This document shows, piece after piece, positions 32,909 through 41,885 of a DNA stretch of 64,000 nucleotides. The notes under the pieces are model-generated. The model ran no database searches and was not told the origin of the DNA. It was given only the letters and a program-made list of their open reading frames with translations. The stretch comes from Peterkaempfera bronchialis (lineage in GTDB: Bacteria > Actinomycetota > Actinomycetes > Streptomycetales > Streptomycetaceae): NCBI RefSeq assembly GCF_003258605.2, contig NZ_CP031264.1, positions 4,154,001 through 4,218,000 of the forward strand, given 5' to 3'. Each line of letters starts with the position of its first letter. Position 1 is the stretch's first letter. The translations under genes were made by a program, and so were the position numbers.

Positions 32909-34516
32909 ATGGCGGCCACTGGAACCAACAGCAACGGGGCGTCGGCGTACTACGTCACCACGCCGATCTACTACGTCAACGATCGCCCCCACCTGGGCCA
33001 CGCCTACACGACCGTCGCAGGCGACGTGCTCACCCGCTGGCACCGCCAGCGCGGCGAGAAGGTGTGGTACCTCACCGGCACGGACGAGCACGGTCAGAAG
33101 ATCATGCGCACCGCAGAGGCCAACGGCGTCACCCCGCAGGAGTGGTGCGACCGGCTCGTCGAGGAGGCGTGGAAGCCCCTCTGGGACCACCTGGGCATCG
33201 CCAACGACGACTTCATCCGCACCACCCAGCAGCGGCACACCCAGCGGGTGCAGGAGTTCGTCCAGGACCTGTACGACAAGGGCGAGATCTACCAGGGCGG
33301 CTACGAGGGCCCTTACTGCGTCGGCTGCGAGGAGTACAAGACCCCCGGCGAGCTGCTGGACGGCGAGGACGGCGCCAAGCTGTGCCCCATCCACAAGCGC
33401 CCGGTGGAGATGCTGAAGGAGGAGAACTACTTCTTCAAGCTCGGCGCGTACGGCCCCAAGCTGCTGGAGTTCTACGAGGCCAACCCCGGCTTCATCCAGC
33501 CCGAGTCGGCCCGCAACGAGGTGCTCCAGTTCGTCCGGCAGGGCCTCCAGGACCTCTCCATCTCCCGCTCCACCTTCGACTGGGGCATCCCGATCCCCTG
33601 GGACCCCAAGCACGTCATCTACGTCTGGGTGGACGCGCTGCTCAACTACGCCACCGCCGTCGGCTACGGCGCGGACCCGGCGAAGTTCGACGCCACCTTC
33701 CCCGCCGATGTGCACCTGGTCGGCAAGGACATCCTCCGCTTCCACGCGGTGATCTGGCCCGCCATGCTGATGGCGCAGGGCCTGCCGCTGCCCAAGCGGG
33801 TCGTCGCCAACGGCTGGCTGATGGTCGGCGGCGAGAAGATGAGCAAGTCCAACCTCACCGGCATCGCCCCGCAGGACCTCACCTCGCACTTCGGCGTAGA
33901 CGCCTACCGCTGGTACTTCCTGCGCGCCATCCAGTTCGGCCAGGACGGCTCCTTCTCCTGGGAGGACTTCACCGCCCGCTACACCTCCGAGCTGGCCAAT
34001 GACTTCGGCAACCTGGCCTCCCGGGTCGCCGCCATGATCGGCAAGTACTTCGACGGCAAGCTGCCCGCCGCTCCCGCGGCCGGCGCCGCCGAGCAGGCCG
34101 TCGCCGCCGGGCTCGCCAAGGCCGTCGCCGAGGCCGACGACCGGATCGGCGAGCAGATCGACTTCGCCGGCGGCATCGCCGCGGTCTTCGAGTTCGTCCG
34201 GCAGGTCAACGGCTACCTCACCGAGCAGCAGCCGTGGAAGGTCGCCAAGGACACCACGGACGAGGGCCAGGCCCGGCTCGCCACCATCCTCTACACCGCC
34301 GCCGAGTCGCTGCGCGCCGTCGCCGTGCTGCTCAACCCGGTGATGCCCACCACCGCGGCCAAGCTCTGGGACTCCCTCGGCGCCGAAGCCGCCCTGGGCG
34401 CCCTCGCCGACCAGCGCATCGGCGAGACCGCCGACTGGGGCCGGCTGCCCGCCGGCGTCACCGTCACCAAGGGCGACATCCTCTTCCCCCGCCTGGAAGA
34501 GAAGAAGGACGCCTGA
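32909..34516 (+). CDS. metG: Methionyl-tRNA synthetase
   Basis: 535 residues. Class I motifs are the HIGH variant HLGH in NDRPHLGHAYT near residue 28 and KMSKS at 310-314 (GGEKMSKSNLTG). A zinc-knuckle-like part lies in PYCVGCEEYKTPG with a later Cys in KLCPIHKRP. The C-terminal anticodon-binding helical domain follows from about residue 365; there is no EMAP-type tRNA-binding tail, as in the short actinobacterial form. It charges initiator and elongator tRNA-Met. tatD follows after 59 bp. Confidence 0.97.
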   Translation: MAATGTNSNGASAYYVTTPIYYVNDRPHLGHAYTTVAGDVLTRWHRQRGEKVWYLTGTDEHGQKIMRTAEANGVTPQEWCDRLVEEAWKPLWDHLGIANDDFIRTTQQRHTQRVQEFVQDLYDKGEIYQGGYEGPYCVGCEEYKTPGELLDGEDGAKLCPIHKRPVEMLKEENYFFKLGAYGPKLLEFYEANPGFIQPESARNEVLQFVRQGLQDLSISRSTFDWGIPIPWDPKHVIYVWVDALLNYATAVGYGADPAKFDATFPADVHLVGKDILRFHAVIWPAMLMAQGLPLPKRVVANGWLMVGGEKMSKSNLTGIAPQDLTSHFGVDAYRWYFLRAIQFGQDGSFSWEDFTARYTSELANDFGNLASRVAAMIGKYFDGKLPAAPAAGAAEQAVAAGLAKAVAEADDRIGEQIDFAGGIAAVFEFVRQVNGYLTEQQPWKVAKDTTDEGQARLATILYTAAESLRAVAVLLNPVMPTTAAKLWDSLGAEAALGALADQRIGETADWGRLPAGVTVTKGDILFPRLEEKKDA

Positions 34517-34575
34517 CGGCGCGGCGGGGGCGGCCCGACCCGCCCCCGCCGCGCCCCTCCCGGAGGACCCCACCC

Positions 34576-35442
34576 ATGAGCAGCAAGTCCGCGCCGCCCC
34601 CGCTGCCCGAGCCGCTGGCCGTCGCCGTCGCCGACTCCCACACCCACCTGGACATGCAGCAGGGCACCCCGGAGGAGGGCCTGGCCAAGGCCGCCGCCGT
34701 CGGCGTCACCACCGTGGTCCAGGTCGGCTGCGACATTCCCGGCTCCCGCTGGGCCGCCGAACTCGCCGCCGCCCATGAGTCGGTCTGGGCCGCCGTCGCC
34801 CTGCACCCCAACGAGGCACCCCGGATCGTCCTCGGCGACCCCGACGACTGGAGCGGGCAGCGCCGCGCCCCCGGCGGCGCCAACGCCCTGGACGAGGCGC
34901 TGGCCGAGATCGACGCGCTGGCCGGGCAGGAGCGGGTACGGGCCGTCGGCGAGACCGGCCTCGACTACTTCCGTACCGGGCCGGAGGGCGTGGAGATCCA
35001 GCAGGAGTCCTTCCGCCGCCATATCGCCATCGCCAAGCGGCACTCCAAGGCCCTGGTCATCCATGACCGCGAGGCCCATGAGGACGTGCTGCGCATCCTG
35101 GAGGAGGAGGGCGCCCCCGAGCGGACCGTCTTCCACTGCTACTCCGGCGACGCCGAGATGGCCAAGACCTGCGCCGAGCGCGGCTACTACCTGTCCTTCG
35201 CCGGCAATGTCACCTTCAAGTCCGCCCAGCCGCTGCGGGACGCCCTCGCCGCCGCCCCGCTGGAGCTGCTGCTGGTCGAGACCGACGCCCCGTTCCTCAC
35301 CCCCGCCCCGTACCGGGGCCGACCCAACGCCCCCTATCTGATCCCGGTCACCCTGCGTGCCATGGCCGGGGTCAAGGGCGTCACCGAGGACGAGCTCGCC
35401 GCGGCCGTCGCCGCCAACACCGCCCGGGCCTTCGACTACTGA
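34576..35442 (+). CDS. tatD: TatD family metal-dependent DNase
   Basis: 288 residues from ATG 34576 (CGGAGG upstream). Metal ligands are visible: DSHTHLDM at the N-terminus, GETGLDYF near 127, [28 protein letters not shown] and the final [14 protein letters not shown]. It is a 3'-5' exonuclease/deoxyribonuclease. It sits between metG and rsmA as in many actinobacteria; the resuscitation-promoting-factor gene often found between tatD and rsmA is absent, replaced by a 71-bp gap with an 18-bp repeat. Confidence 0.95.
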   Translation: MSSKSAPPPLPEPLAVAVADSHTHLDMQQGTPEEGLAKAAAVGVTTVVQVGCDIPGSRWAAELAAAHESVWAAVALHPNEAPRIVLGDPDDWSGQRRAPGGANALDEALAEIDALAGQERVRAVGETGLDYFRTGPEGVEIQQESFRRHIAIAKRHSKALVIHDREAHEDVLRILEEEGAPERTVFHCYSGDAEMAKTCAERGYYLSFAGNVTFKSAQPLRDALAAAPLELLLVETDAPFLTPAPYRGRPNAPYLIPVTLRAMAGVKGVTEDELAAAVAANTARAFDY

Positions 35443-35486
35443 GCGGGGCGTACGGCGCGGGCGGGGCGTACGGTGCGGGCGGGGCG
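35443..35486. repeat. 18-bp tandem repeat between tatD and rsmA
   Basis: GCGGGGCGTACGGCGCGG is followed by a copy with one change and a partial third copy. It occupies more than half the gap between the two genes. Confidence 0.85.
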
Positions 35487-35513
35487 CAGCCCGGAGGTCC
35501 GTACCCTAGGGGA

Positions 35514-36446
35514 GTGAGCACCAGTCCCAGCCAGACCCCCGGCAGCAGCCAGACCCCCGACGGCCCCGACGGCCCCGACGCCCCGGACAGTTCCGACAGC
35601 CATCTGCTCGGCCCCTCCGACGTCCGGGAGCTGGCCAAGGCCCTCGGCGTCCGGCCGACCAAGCAGCGCGGGCAGAACTTCGTCATCGACGCCAACACGG
35701 TCCGCCGCATCGTGCGCGCCGCCGAGGTCCGGCCGGAGGACGTGGTGCTGGAGGTCGGCCCCGGGCTGGGCTCCCTCACCCTGGCCCTGCTGGAGGCCGC
35801 CGACCGGGTCACCGCCGTGGAGATCGACCCGGTGCTGGCCGAGCACCTGCCCACCACCGTCGCCGCCCGGATGCCCGACCGGGCCGACCGGTTCACCCTG
35901 GTGCACGCCGACGCCATGGACGTCACCGAACTCCCCGGCCCGCCGCCCACCGCCCTGGTCGCCAACCTCCCCTACAACGTCGCCGTACCGGTCCTGCTGC
36001 ACATGCTGGCGGCCTTCCCCAGCATCGACCGCAGCCTGGTCATGGTGCAGTCCGAGGTCGCCGACCGGCTCGCCGCCCGCCCCGGCAACAAGGTCTACGG
36101 CGTGCCCTCGGTCAAGGCCAACTGGTACGCCGAGGTGAAGCGGTCCGGCGCCATCGGCCGCAATGTCTTCTGGCCCGCCCCCAATGTCGACTCCGGCCTG
36201 GTCTCCCTGGTGCGGCGGGAGCCGCCGAAGACCACCGCCACCCGCGCGCAGGTCTTCGCCGTGGTCGACGCCGCCTTCGCCCAGCGCCGCAAGACGCTGC
36301 GCGCCGCCCTGGCCGGCTGGGCCGGCTCCCCCGCCGCCGCCGAGCAGGCGCTCGCCGCCGCCGGGGTGGACCACCGGCTGCGCGGCGAAGCCCTCACCGT
36401 CGAGCAGTTCGCCGCCATCGCCGAGCACCGGCCGACCCCGGCCTGA
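35514..36446 (+). CDS. rsmA: RsmA (KsgA), 16S rRNA dimethyladenosine transferase
   Basis: 310 residues from GTG 35514. The first ~30 residues are a Ser/Thr/Pro/Asp repeat region typical of GC-rich slippage. The enzyme core has [10 protein letters not shown], the SAM motif [24 protein letters not shown], and the catalytic NLPY in [16 protein letters not shown]. It dimethylates two adjacent adenines near the 16S 3' end; loss gives kasugamycin resistance. It is followed by ispE after 27 nt, an arrangement common in bacteria. Confidence 0.96.
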   Translation: MSTSPSQTPGSSQTPDGPDGPDAPDSSDSHLLGPSDVRELAKALGVRPTKQRGQNFVIDANTVRRIVRAAEVRPEDVVLEVGPGLGSLTLALLEAADRVTAVEIDPVLAEHLPTTVAARMPDRADRFTLVHADAMDVTELPGPPPTALVANLPYNVAVPVLLHMLAAFPSIDRSLVMVQSEVADRLAARPGNKVYGVPSVKANWYAEVKRSGAIGRNVFWPAPNVDSGLVSLVRREPPKTTATRAQVFAVVDAAFAQRRKTLRAALAGWAGSPAAAEQALAAAGVDHRLRGEALTVEQFAAIAEHRPTPA

Positions 36447-36473
36447 CCCGCGCCCACAGCGCCCACAGGAGCC

Positions 36474-37418
36474 ATGACCGTGCCCACCCCCCCGCAGTCC
36501 GTCACCGTGCGCGTGCCCGCCAAGGTCAATGTCCAGCTCGGGGTCGGCGGCCGACGCGCCGACGGCTTCCACGACCTGGCCAATGTCTTCTTCGCGGTCG
36601 CCCTCGGCGACGAGGTCACCGCCACCCCGGCCGACACCCTGCGGATCACCGTCTCCGGCCCCGACGCCGACCAGGTCCCGCTGGACGGCAGCAACCTGGC
36701 CGCCCGCGCCGCCCGGCTGCTCGCCCGCCGCCACGGCCGCCGACCCGACGTCCACCTGCACATCGCCAAGGAGATCCCGGTGGCCGGCGGCATGGCCGGC
36801 GGCAGCGCCGACGGCGCCGCCGCCCTGGTCGCCTGCGATGCGCTCTGGGGCACCGCCACCCCGTTCGGCACCCTGCTGGAACTGGCCGCCGAACTCGGCT
36901 CCGATGTGCCCTTCGCCCTGCTCGGCGGCGTCGCCCTGGGCCGGGGCCGGGGCGAGATCCTGGAACCCCTGCCGGCCGGCGGCACCTTCCACTGGGTCTT
37001 CGCCGTCGCCGACGGCGGCCTCTCCACCCCCGCCGTCTTCCGCGAGTGCGACCGGCTGCGCGACGAGGCCGGTACCGGCTCCGACACCGCCGCCGTCCCC
37101 GACCCCCAGCCCGACCCCGCCCTGCTGGACGCCCTCGCCGCCGGCGACCCGGTCGCCCTCGCAGCCGCCCTCGGCAACGACCTCCAGCCCGCCGCCCTCT
37201 CGCTGCGCCCCGCCCTCGCCGACACCCTCCGGGCCGGTGCCGACGGCGGCGCCCTCGGCACCCTGGTCTCCGGGTCCGGACCCACCTGCGCCTTCCTCAC
37301 CAAGGACGCCGAGTCCGCCGCCACCGTCGCCGCCGCCCTCACCGCCTCCGGGACCTGCCGTTCCGTCCGGGTCACCCATGGCCCCGTCCCCGGCGCGACC
37401 GTCACCGGGCGGCGGTGA
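36474..37418 (+). CDS. ispE: IspE, 4-diphosphocytidyl-2-C-methyl-D-erythritol kinase
   Basis: 314 residues, GHMP kinase fold. Motifs are [20 protein letters not shown] with the substrate Lys, the ATP loop [20 protein letters not shown] near 102-121, and the C-terminal [14 protein letters not shown]. It phosphorylates CDP-methylerythritol in the MEP pathway of isoprenoid precursors, used here for undecaprenyl and polyprenyl carriers among others. ATG with AGGAGCC upstream. Confidence 0.96.
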   Translation: MTVPTPPQSVTVRVPAKVNVQLGVGGRRADGFHDLANVFFAVALGDEVTATPADTLRITVSGPDADQVPLDGSNLAARAARLLARRHGRRPDVHLHIAKEIPVAGGMAGGSADGAAALVACDALWGTATPFGTLLELAAELGSDVPFALLGGVALGRGRGEILEPLPAGGTFHWVFAVADGGLSTPAVFRECDRLRDEAGTGSDTAAVPDPQPDPALLDALAAGDPVALAAALGNDLQPAALSLRPALADTLRAGADGGALGTLVSGSGPTCAFLTKDAESAATVAAALTASGTCRSVRVTHGPVPGATVTGRR

Positions 37419-37525
37419 GCCGGGCGGCCGTGAGCCGGTAGGCACCGGAGGGCGCCCGAGGTGGCCCGGCCGTCCCGGCGACCCCACTACCCTGGTGCAT
37501 CGGAAGAGCCCCAGCCAGCCCGAGT

Positions 37526-37561
37526 AGTCCCAGCAGTCCCGGCAGTCCCAGCAGTCCCCAG
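37526..37561. repeat. 9-bp tandem repeat upstream of the ABC-F gene
   Basis: Four copies of AGTCCCAGC/AGTCCCGGC precede the AGGAG ribosome site of the ABC-F gene by under 10 nt. Copy-number change would alter the leader only. Confidence 0.85.
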
Positions 37562-37584
37562 CCCACCCCAGGAGCGCAGCGCAC

Positions 37585-39381
37585 GTGGCCGTCAACCTCG
37601 CCACTCTCGAAACCGTCGGCAAGGTCTACGGCACCCGTGCCCTCCTCGACGGCATCACCCTCGGCGTCAGCGAGGGCGACCGGATCGGCGTCGTCGGCCG
37701 CAACGGCGACGGCAAGACCACCCTGATCCGCATCCTCGCCAAGCTGGAGGACCCCGACGCGGGCCGCGTCGTCCACTCCGGCGGGCTGCGCCTCGGCGTC
37801 CTCACCCAGCACGACTCCCTCGACCCCGCCGCCACCGTCCGGCACGAGGTCGTCGGCGACCGCGCCGACCACGAGTGGGCCGGTGACGCCCGCATCCGCG
37901 ACATCCTCACCGGCCTCTTCGGCGGCCTCGACCTGCCCGGCTTCCCCCAGGGCCTGGACACCGTCATCGGCCCGCTCTCCGGCGGCGAGCGGCGGCGCAT
38001 CGCGCTCGCCAAGCTCCTGCTGGACGAGCAGGACCTGATCGTCCTGGACGAGCCCACCAACCACCTCGACGTCGAAGGCATCGCCTGGCTGGCCGACCAC
38101 CTGCGGGCCCGCCGCTCCGCCCTGGTCTGCGTCACCCACGACCGCTGGTTCCTGGACCAGGTCTGCACCCGTATGTGGGACGTGCAGGGCGGTGCCGTCC
38201 ACGAGTACGAGGGCGGCTACTCCGACTATGTCTTCGCCCGCGCCGAGCGGTCCCGGATCGCCGCCACCGAGGAGGTCAAGCGGCAGAACCTGGTCCGCAA
38301 GGAGCTGGCCTGGCTGCGCCGGGGCGCCCCAGCCCGCACCTCCAAGCCCCGGTTCCGCGTCGAGGCCGCCAATGAGCTGATCGCCGACGTGCCGCCGCCG
38401 CGCGACCGCAGCGAGCTGATGAAGTTCGCCAACTCCCGGCTCGGCAAGACCGTCTTCGAGCTGAAGGACGTCACCGTCCAGGCCGGTACCAAGACCCTCC
38501 TCGCCCACCTCACCTGGCAGCTCGGCCCCGGCGACCGGGTCGGCCTGCTGGGCGTCAACGGCTCCGGCAAGACCTCCCTGATGCGGGCGCTGGCCGAGGC
38601 CGCCGCCACCCAGGGCGAGAAGCAGCCCACCGGCGGCACCGTGAAGGTCGGCCGGACCGTCAAGCTCGCCTACCTCTCCCAGGAGGTCGCCGAACTCGAC
38701 CCGGCCTGGCGCGTCCTGGAGGCCGTCGAGCGGGTCCGCCAGCGCGTCGACCTCGGCAAGGGCCGCGAACTCTCCGCCGGCCAGCTCTGCGAGCAGTTCG
38801 GCTTCGGCAAGGACAAGCAGTGGACGCCGGTCGGCGACCTCTCCGGTGGCGAGCGCCGCCGCCTCCAACTGCTGCGCCTGCTGATGGACGAGCCCAATGT
38901 GCTCTTCCTCGACGAGCCCACCAACGACCTGGACATCGAGACCCTCACCCAGCTGGAGGACCTCCTCGACGGCTGGCCCGGCTCCATGATCGTGGTCAGC
39001 CACGACCGCTACTTCATCGAGCGGACCACCGACACCCAGTACGCCCTGCTCGGCGACCGCACCCTGCGGATGCTCCCCGGCGGCGTCGACGAGTACCTTC
39101 AGCGCCGCGCCCGCATCGCCGAAGCAGCCTCCGCCGCCGCTGCCTCCGCCGCCCCGGCGGCCAAGCCCGTGGGCGACACCCGCGCGGCCAAGAAGGAGCT
39201 CCAGAAGATCGAGCGCCAACTCGCCAAGCTGGAGGAGCAGGAGGCCAAGCTGCACGCCCAGATGGCCGAGCACGCCACCGACTTCACCCGTATCGCCGAA
39301 CTCGACACCCGCCTCCGCGCGGTCAAGGACGAGCGCGACGAGCTGGAGATGCGCTGGCTGGACCTGGCCGAGGACGTCTGA
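37585..39381 (+). CDS. ABC-F family ATPase (Uup-like)
   Basis: 598 residues from GTG 37585. Two ATPase domains without membrane segments: Walker A GRNGDGKT and GVNGSGKT, signatures LSGGERRR in both halves, Walker B with DEPTNHLD and DEPTNDLD. A linker of about 80 residues separates them, and a C-terminal coiled coil (RAAKKELQKIERQLAKLEEQ) resembles Uup. ABC-F proteins act on ribosomes or DNA intermediates, not transport. The first Walker A has Asp in place of the usual Ser/Cys. Antibiotic resistance cannot be inferred for this housekeeping-type copy. Confidence 0.93.
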   Translation: MAVNLATLETVGKVYGTRALLDGITLGVSEGDRIGVVGRNGDGKTTLIRILAKLEDPDAGRVVHSGGLRLGVLTQHDSLDPAATVRHEVVGDRADHEWAGDARIRDILTGLFGGLDLPGFPQGLDTVIGPLSGGERRRIALAKLLLDEQDLIVLDEPTNHLDVEGIAWLADHLRARRSALVCVTHDRWFLDQVCTRMWDVQGGAVHEYEGGYSDYVFARAERSRIAATEEVKRQNLVRKELAWLRRGAPARTSKPRFRVEAANELIADVPPPRDRSELMKFANSRLGKTVFELKDVTVQAGTKTLLAHLTWQLGPGDRVGLLGVNGSGKTSLMRALAEAAATQGEKQPTGGTVKVGRTVKLAYLSQEVAELDPAWRVLEAVERVRQRVDLGKGRELSAGQLCEQFGFGKDKQWTPVGDLSGGERRRLQLLRLLMDEPNVLFLDEPTNDLDIETLTQLEDLLDGWPGSMIVVSHDRYFIERTTDTQYALLGDRTLRMLPGGVDEYLQRRARIAEAASAAAASAAPAAKPVGDTRAAKKELQKIERQLAKLEEQEAKLHAQMAEHATDFTRIAELDTRLRAVKDERDELEMRWLDLAEDV

Positions 39382-39583
39382 CGGGGTAGCCCCAGTCGAC
39401 GTATCCGTACCGGAACGACCCTTGCGCAGCCGGGGGCCTGACGGGAGGTCGGTCAGGCTGAGTAGGCTTGACCCAGGCGGACGCCGTCCCATGACGCCGA
39501 CCGCCACAGGACGACCCATACCGAGACGACGGGCGATACGCACGGTGCTGTAGGGGTGTCGTGCACGGGGGAGGTGGACTGCG

Positions 39584-40054
39584 ATGCAGATGATGATGGC
39601 CGACGGCGGTGGCTACCGTGCGCTGGCCGCATCCGTGGGCAGCAAGGCGTTCTCCACCGAGGTGGAGCATCTGCAGACCTTCAAGGACCGGGTGGACCAG
39701 ATGCTGGCCGATCTCGACGACTCGGCCGCGAGTCCGAAGCGGATCGCCGACCAGCAGCTGACGGCGGGCCACCTGGGCTCCGACTTCGGCGAGGCGAGCG
39801 ACCTCATGACGGCGTACACCACGGTGCACACCAACCTTGAGCAGCTGTCGAAGACGCTCGCGGACCAGATCGAGGCGATGAGCATCACCGTCGACGCCTC
39901 GCGCCGGGGTTACCAGAACGTGGACGAGGACCAGCTGCGCATGCTGTGGAAGATCCGCGACCGGACGGACGCCTCGTACAAGGCGAAGGGCCTCCCGGAC
40001 ACGCCTTCCACGGCGCCGTCGCCCGCGGCGACCACGACGGAGAACGGCTTCTGA
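39584..40054 (+). CDS. EspC/WXG100-like type VII substrate candidate
   Basis: 156 residues, ATG 39584 with GGGGGAGGTGG upstream. Predicted all-helical hairpin: helix 1 around FSTEVEHLQTFKDRVDQMLADL, a turn with LGSDFGEA in the place of WxG, helix 2 around AYTTVHTNLEQLSKTLADQI. It is followed by the YxxxD type VII secretion motif in GYQNVDED (Tyr ... Asp). The tail is Ser/Thr/Pro-rich. It precedes a WXG protein and a mycosin on the same strand with short gaps. No ESX membrane core (EccB-E) is in the window, so secretion would use one encoded elsewhere. Confidence 0.7.
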   Translation: MQMMMADGGGYRALAASVGSKAFSTEVEHLQTFKDRVDQMLADLDDSAASPKRIADQQLTAGHLGSDFGEASDLMTAYTTVHTNLEQLSKTLADQIEAMSITVDASRRGYQNVDEDQLRMLWKIRDRTDASYKAKGLPDTPSTAPSPAATTTENGF

Positions 40055-40116
40055 GGGACGGGCTCGGCTGACCAGCGGGCAGCCGGCCCGGCAGCAACGG
40101 GGAAGGTGGGAACGAG

Positions 40117-41799
40117 GTGTTGGACGGCGGGGGAACGAACCCCTACAGCGCCAGGTCGAACTTCGAGGGGATGGACCACACCAGGCTCCACGGCATGGTG
40201 CAGAGCGCCGATCCGGTGACCGTGCTCGCGGTCTCGGACAAGCTCAAGGCCGCGAGCTCCACCATGAAGGAGATCGCGGATCAGCTCACCCATCACATGA
40301 ACAACCTCGCCTGGGACGGCGACGCGGCCGACGCGTTCAAGGACTGGGGCCGGAAGGTCGCCAGCGCGACCGACGACCTGTCCCAGTACACCAAGACGGC
40401 CGGCGAGTTCATGCACAGTGCGGGCAGCACGCTGACCGAGGTGCGGTCGTCCATGCCGCCGGTGCCGGAGGACGACATCGCGCTGGTCCGGAAGTACCAG
40501 GCGCAGCCCAAGATCCTGCCCGGTGCCCTCTCCACCCCCGGCATCGTGGTCGGTGCCGAGGTGAGCCGGGTGCCCGGAGTGACCAACCCCAACTGGGTCA
40601 CCGCCTCCGAGGCCCAGGCGGCGCAGACCCGGATCGACGACGCCCACCAGCAGGCCATCCGGCAGATGGAGAAGCTGGGCCAGTCGTACGAGATGTCCAC
40701 GGACATCATGAGCACCGCCTCCACCCCGACCTTCCCGCCGACCCCGACCACGGTCATGCCGCCTCGGCCGGAGCCGTATGACGCGTCCGTCAATGTGCCG
40801 GTGGGCCCCTCGGGGAGCGGTGGCTCCACGGGCTCCGGCAGCGGCGGTGGAGGTCGCGTCCAGGGGACGACCCCCACCGTCCGCAGCGGCTCGACCGGCG
40901 GTGGCGGTGGCGGCCAGGTGGGCGGCACCGTCTCGGCTCCCCACTCGCCCGTGGTGGGAGGCGGCTCGGCCGCTCCCCTCGCGAGTACCGGAATCGACGG
41001 CGTCACCCTCGCGCCCAGGTCGCCCGACGTCACCAGCGGACCGCCTCCCGGCACGGGTGGCCAGGGGGGCGGTACGGTCACCGCCCCGCCGACCGGGCTC
41101 CCCGGTACGGGCGGGGCCCTCCCCGGAGGCGGCAGCACCCGTCCCGGGACGGGTTCGCTCAGGAACCCCGGTGGCGGTCGTGCGGTCGTGCCGGGCAGCA
41201 CAGGAGGCTCCGGCAGAGGTGGAGGCGTCGGGGGCGGCGGCGGGGGCCGGGGAGGCTTCGGCGGCTCGGTCATCGGTGAGCGAGAGGGCGGCATCGCCGG
41301 TGGCACTGCCGGACGCCGTGGCGGCTACGGCGGCTCGGCGATCGGCGCCGGGGCGGCGGAGACACCCGGCGGGACGGCGGGTCGGGGCAGCGGCCTCGGC
41401 GGCAGCCGTGGTGGTTTCCCGGGCGGCGGTCGCGAGGTGGAGGGCGGCGCCATGGGTGGCGGAGCCGGCGCGGGCGGTGGCCTCGGGGGCGGTGCGGGCC
41501 GGGCGTCCGGGGCATCCTCGGGCCGCAGGCTCGCCATGGAAGAGGGCGGGATGGTCGGCGGACGCCGTGGCCCCGGCAACGGCGGCGAGTTCACCCCGGG
41601 TGGTTCCGGACTTCGTGCCCGGGCCGGGGGCGAAGCAGCGGCCGGCGACCGTGCCGGCCAGGGCATGCAGCCCGGTGGCGGTGCCGGCGCGGCAAGGAAT
41701 TCCAAGGGCCGTCGCGGGCAGCGCCCCGACTACCTGCTGGAGGACGAGGAAACGTGGACCTCAGGAACGCCGGACAGTAATCCGACTGTGATTGAGTAA
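40117..41799 (+). CDS. WXG100-family type VII protein with long glycine-rich tail
   Basis: 560 residues from GTG 40117. The N-terminal ~115 residues are helical with a clear W-x-G turn (NNLAWDGDAADAFKDWGRKV). A PPE-like middle (helix TASEAQAAQTRIDDAHQQAI) ends near residue 215. Residues ~215-520 are low-complexity Gly/Ser/Thr/Arg repeats, ending in an acidic YLLEDEETWTSG patch. Probable substrate or cell-surface partner of a type VII system; the Gly-rich tail could span the wall. Lies between the EspC-like gene and the mycosin. Confidence 0.75.
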   Translation: MLDGGGTNPYSARSNFEGMDHTRLHGMVQSADPVTVLAVSDKLKAASSTMKEIADQLTHHMNNLAWDGDAADAFKDWGRKVASATDDLSQYTKTAGEFMHSAGSTLTEVRSSMPPVPEDDIALVRKYQAQPKILPGALSTPGIVVGAEVSRVPGVTNPNWVTASEAQAAQTRIDDAHQQAIRQMEKLGQSYEMSTDIMSTASTPTFPPTPTTVMPPRPEPYDASVNVPVGPSGSGGSTGSGSGGGGRVQGTTPTVRSGSTGGGGGGQVGGTVSAPHSPVVGGGSAAPLASTGIDGVTLAPRSPDVTSGPPPGTGGQGGGTVTAPPTGLPGTGGALPGGGSTRPGTGSLRNPGGGRAVVPGSTGGSGRGGGVGGGGGGRGGFGGSVIGEREGGIAGGTAGRRGGYGGSAIGAGAAETPGGTAGRGSGLGGSRGGFPGGGREVEGGAMGGGAGAGGGLGGGAGRASGASSGRRLAMEEGGMVGGRRGPGNGGEFTPGGSGLRARAGGEAAAGDRAGQGMQPGGGAGAARNSKGRRGQRPDYLLEDEETWTSGTPDSNPTVIE

Positions 41800-41885
41800 G
41801 GACCCGTGTCGGCTGCCCGATCCTGCGGGACCGGGCAGCCATGTCCGTCCGGGCCAGCATTCGGGCAAGACGCCGAGGAGAGTTG

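Noticed and set aside
35443-35513. Resuscitation-promoting factor gene between tatD and rsmA
   Set aside because: Often present there in Streptomyces, but only 71 bp with a short repeat exist here.
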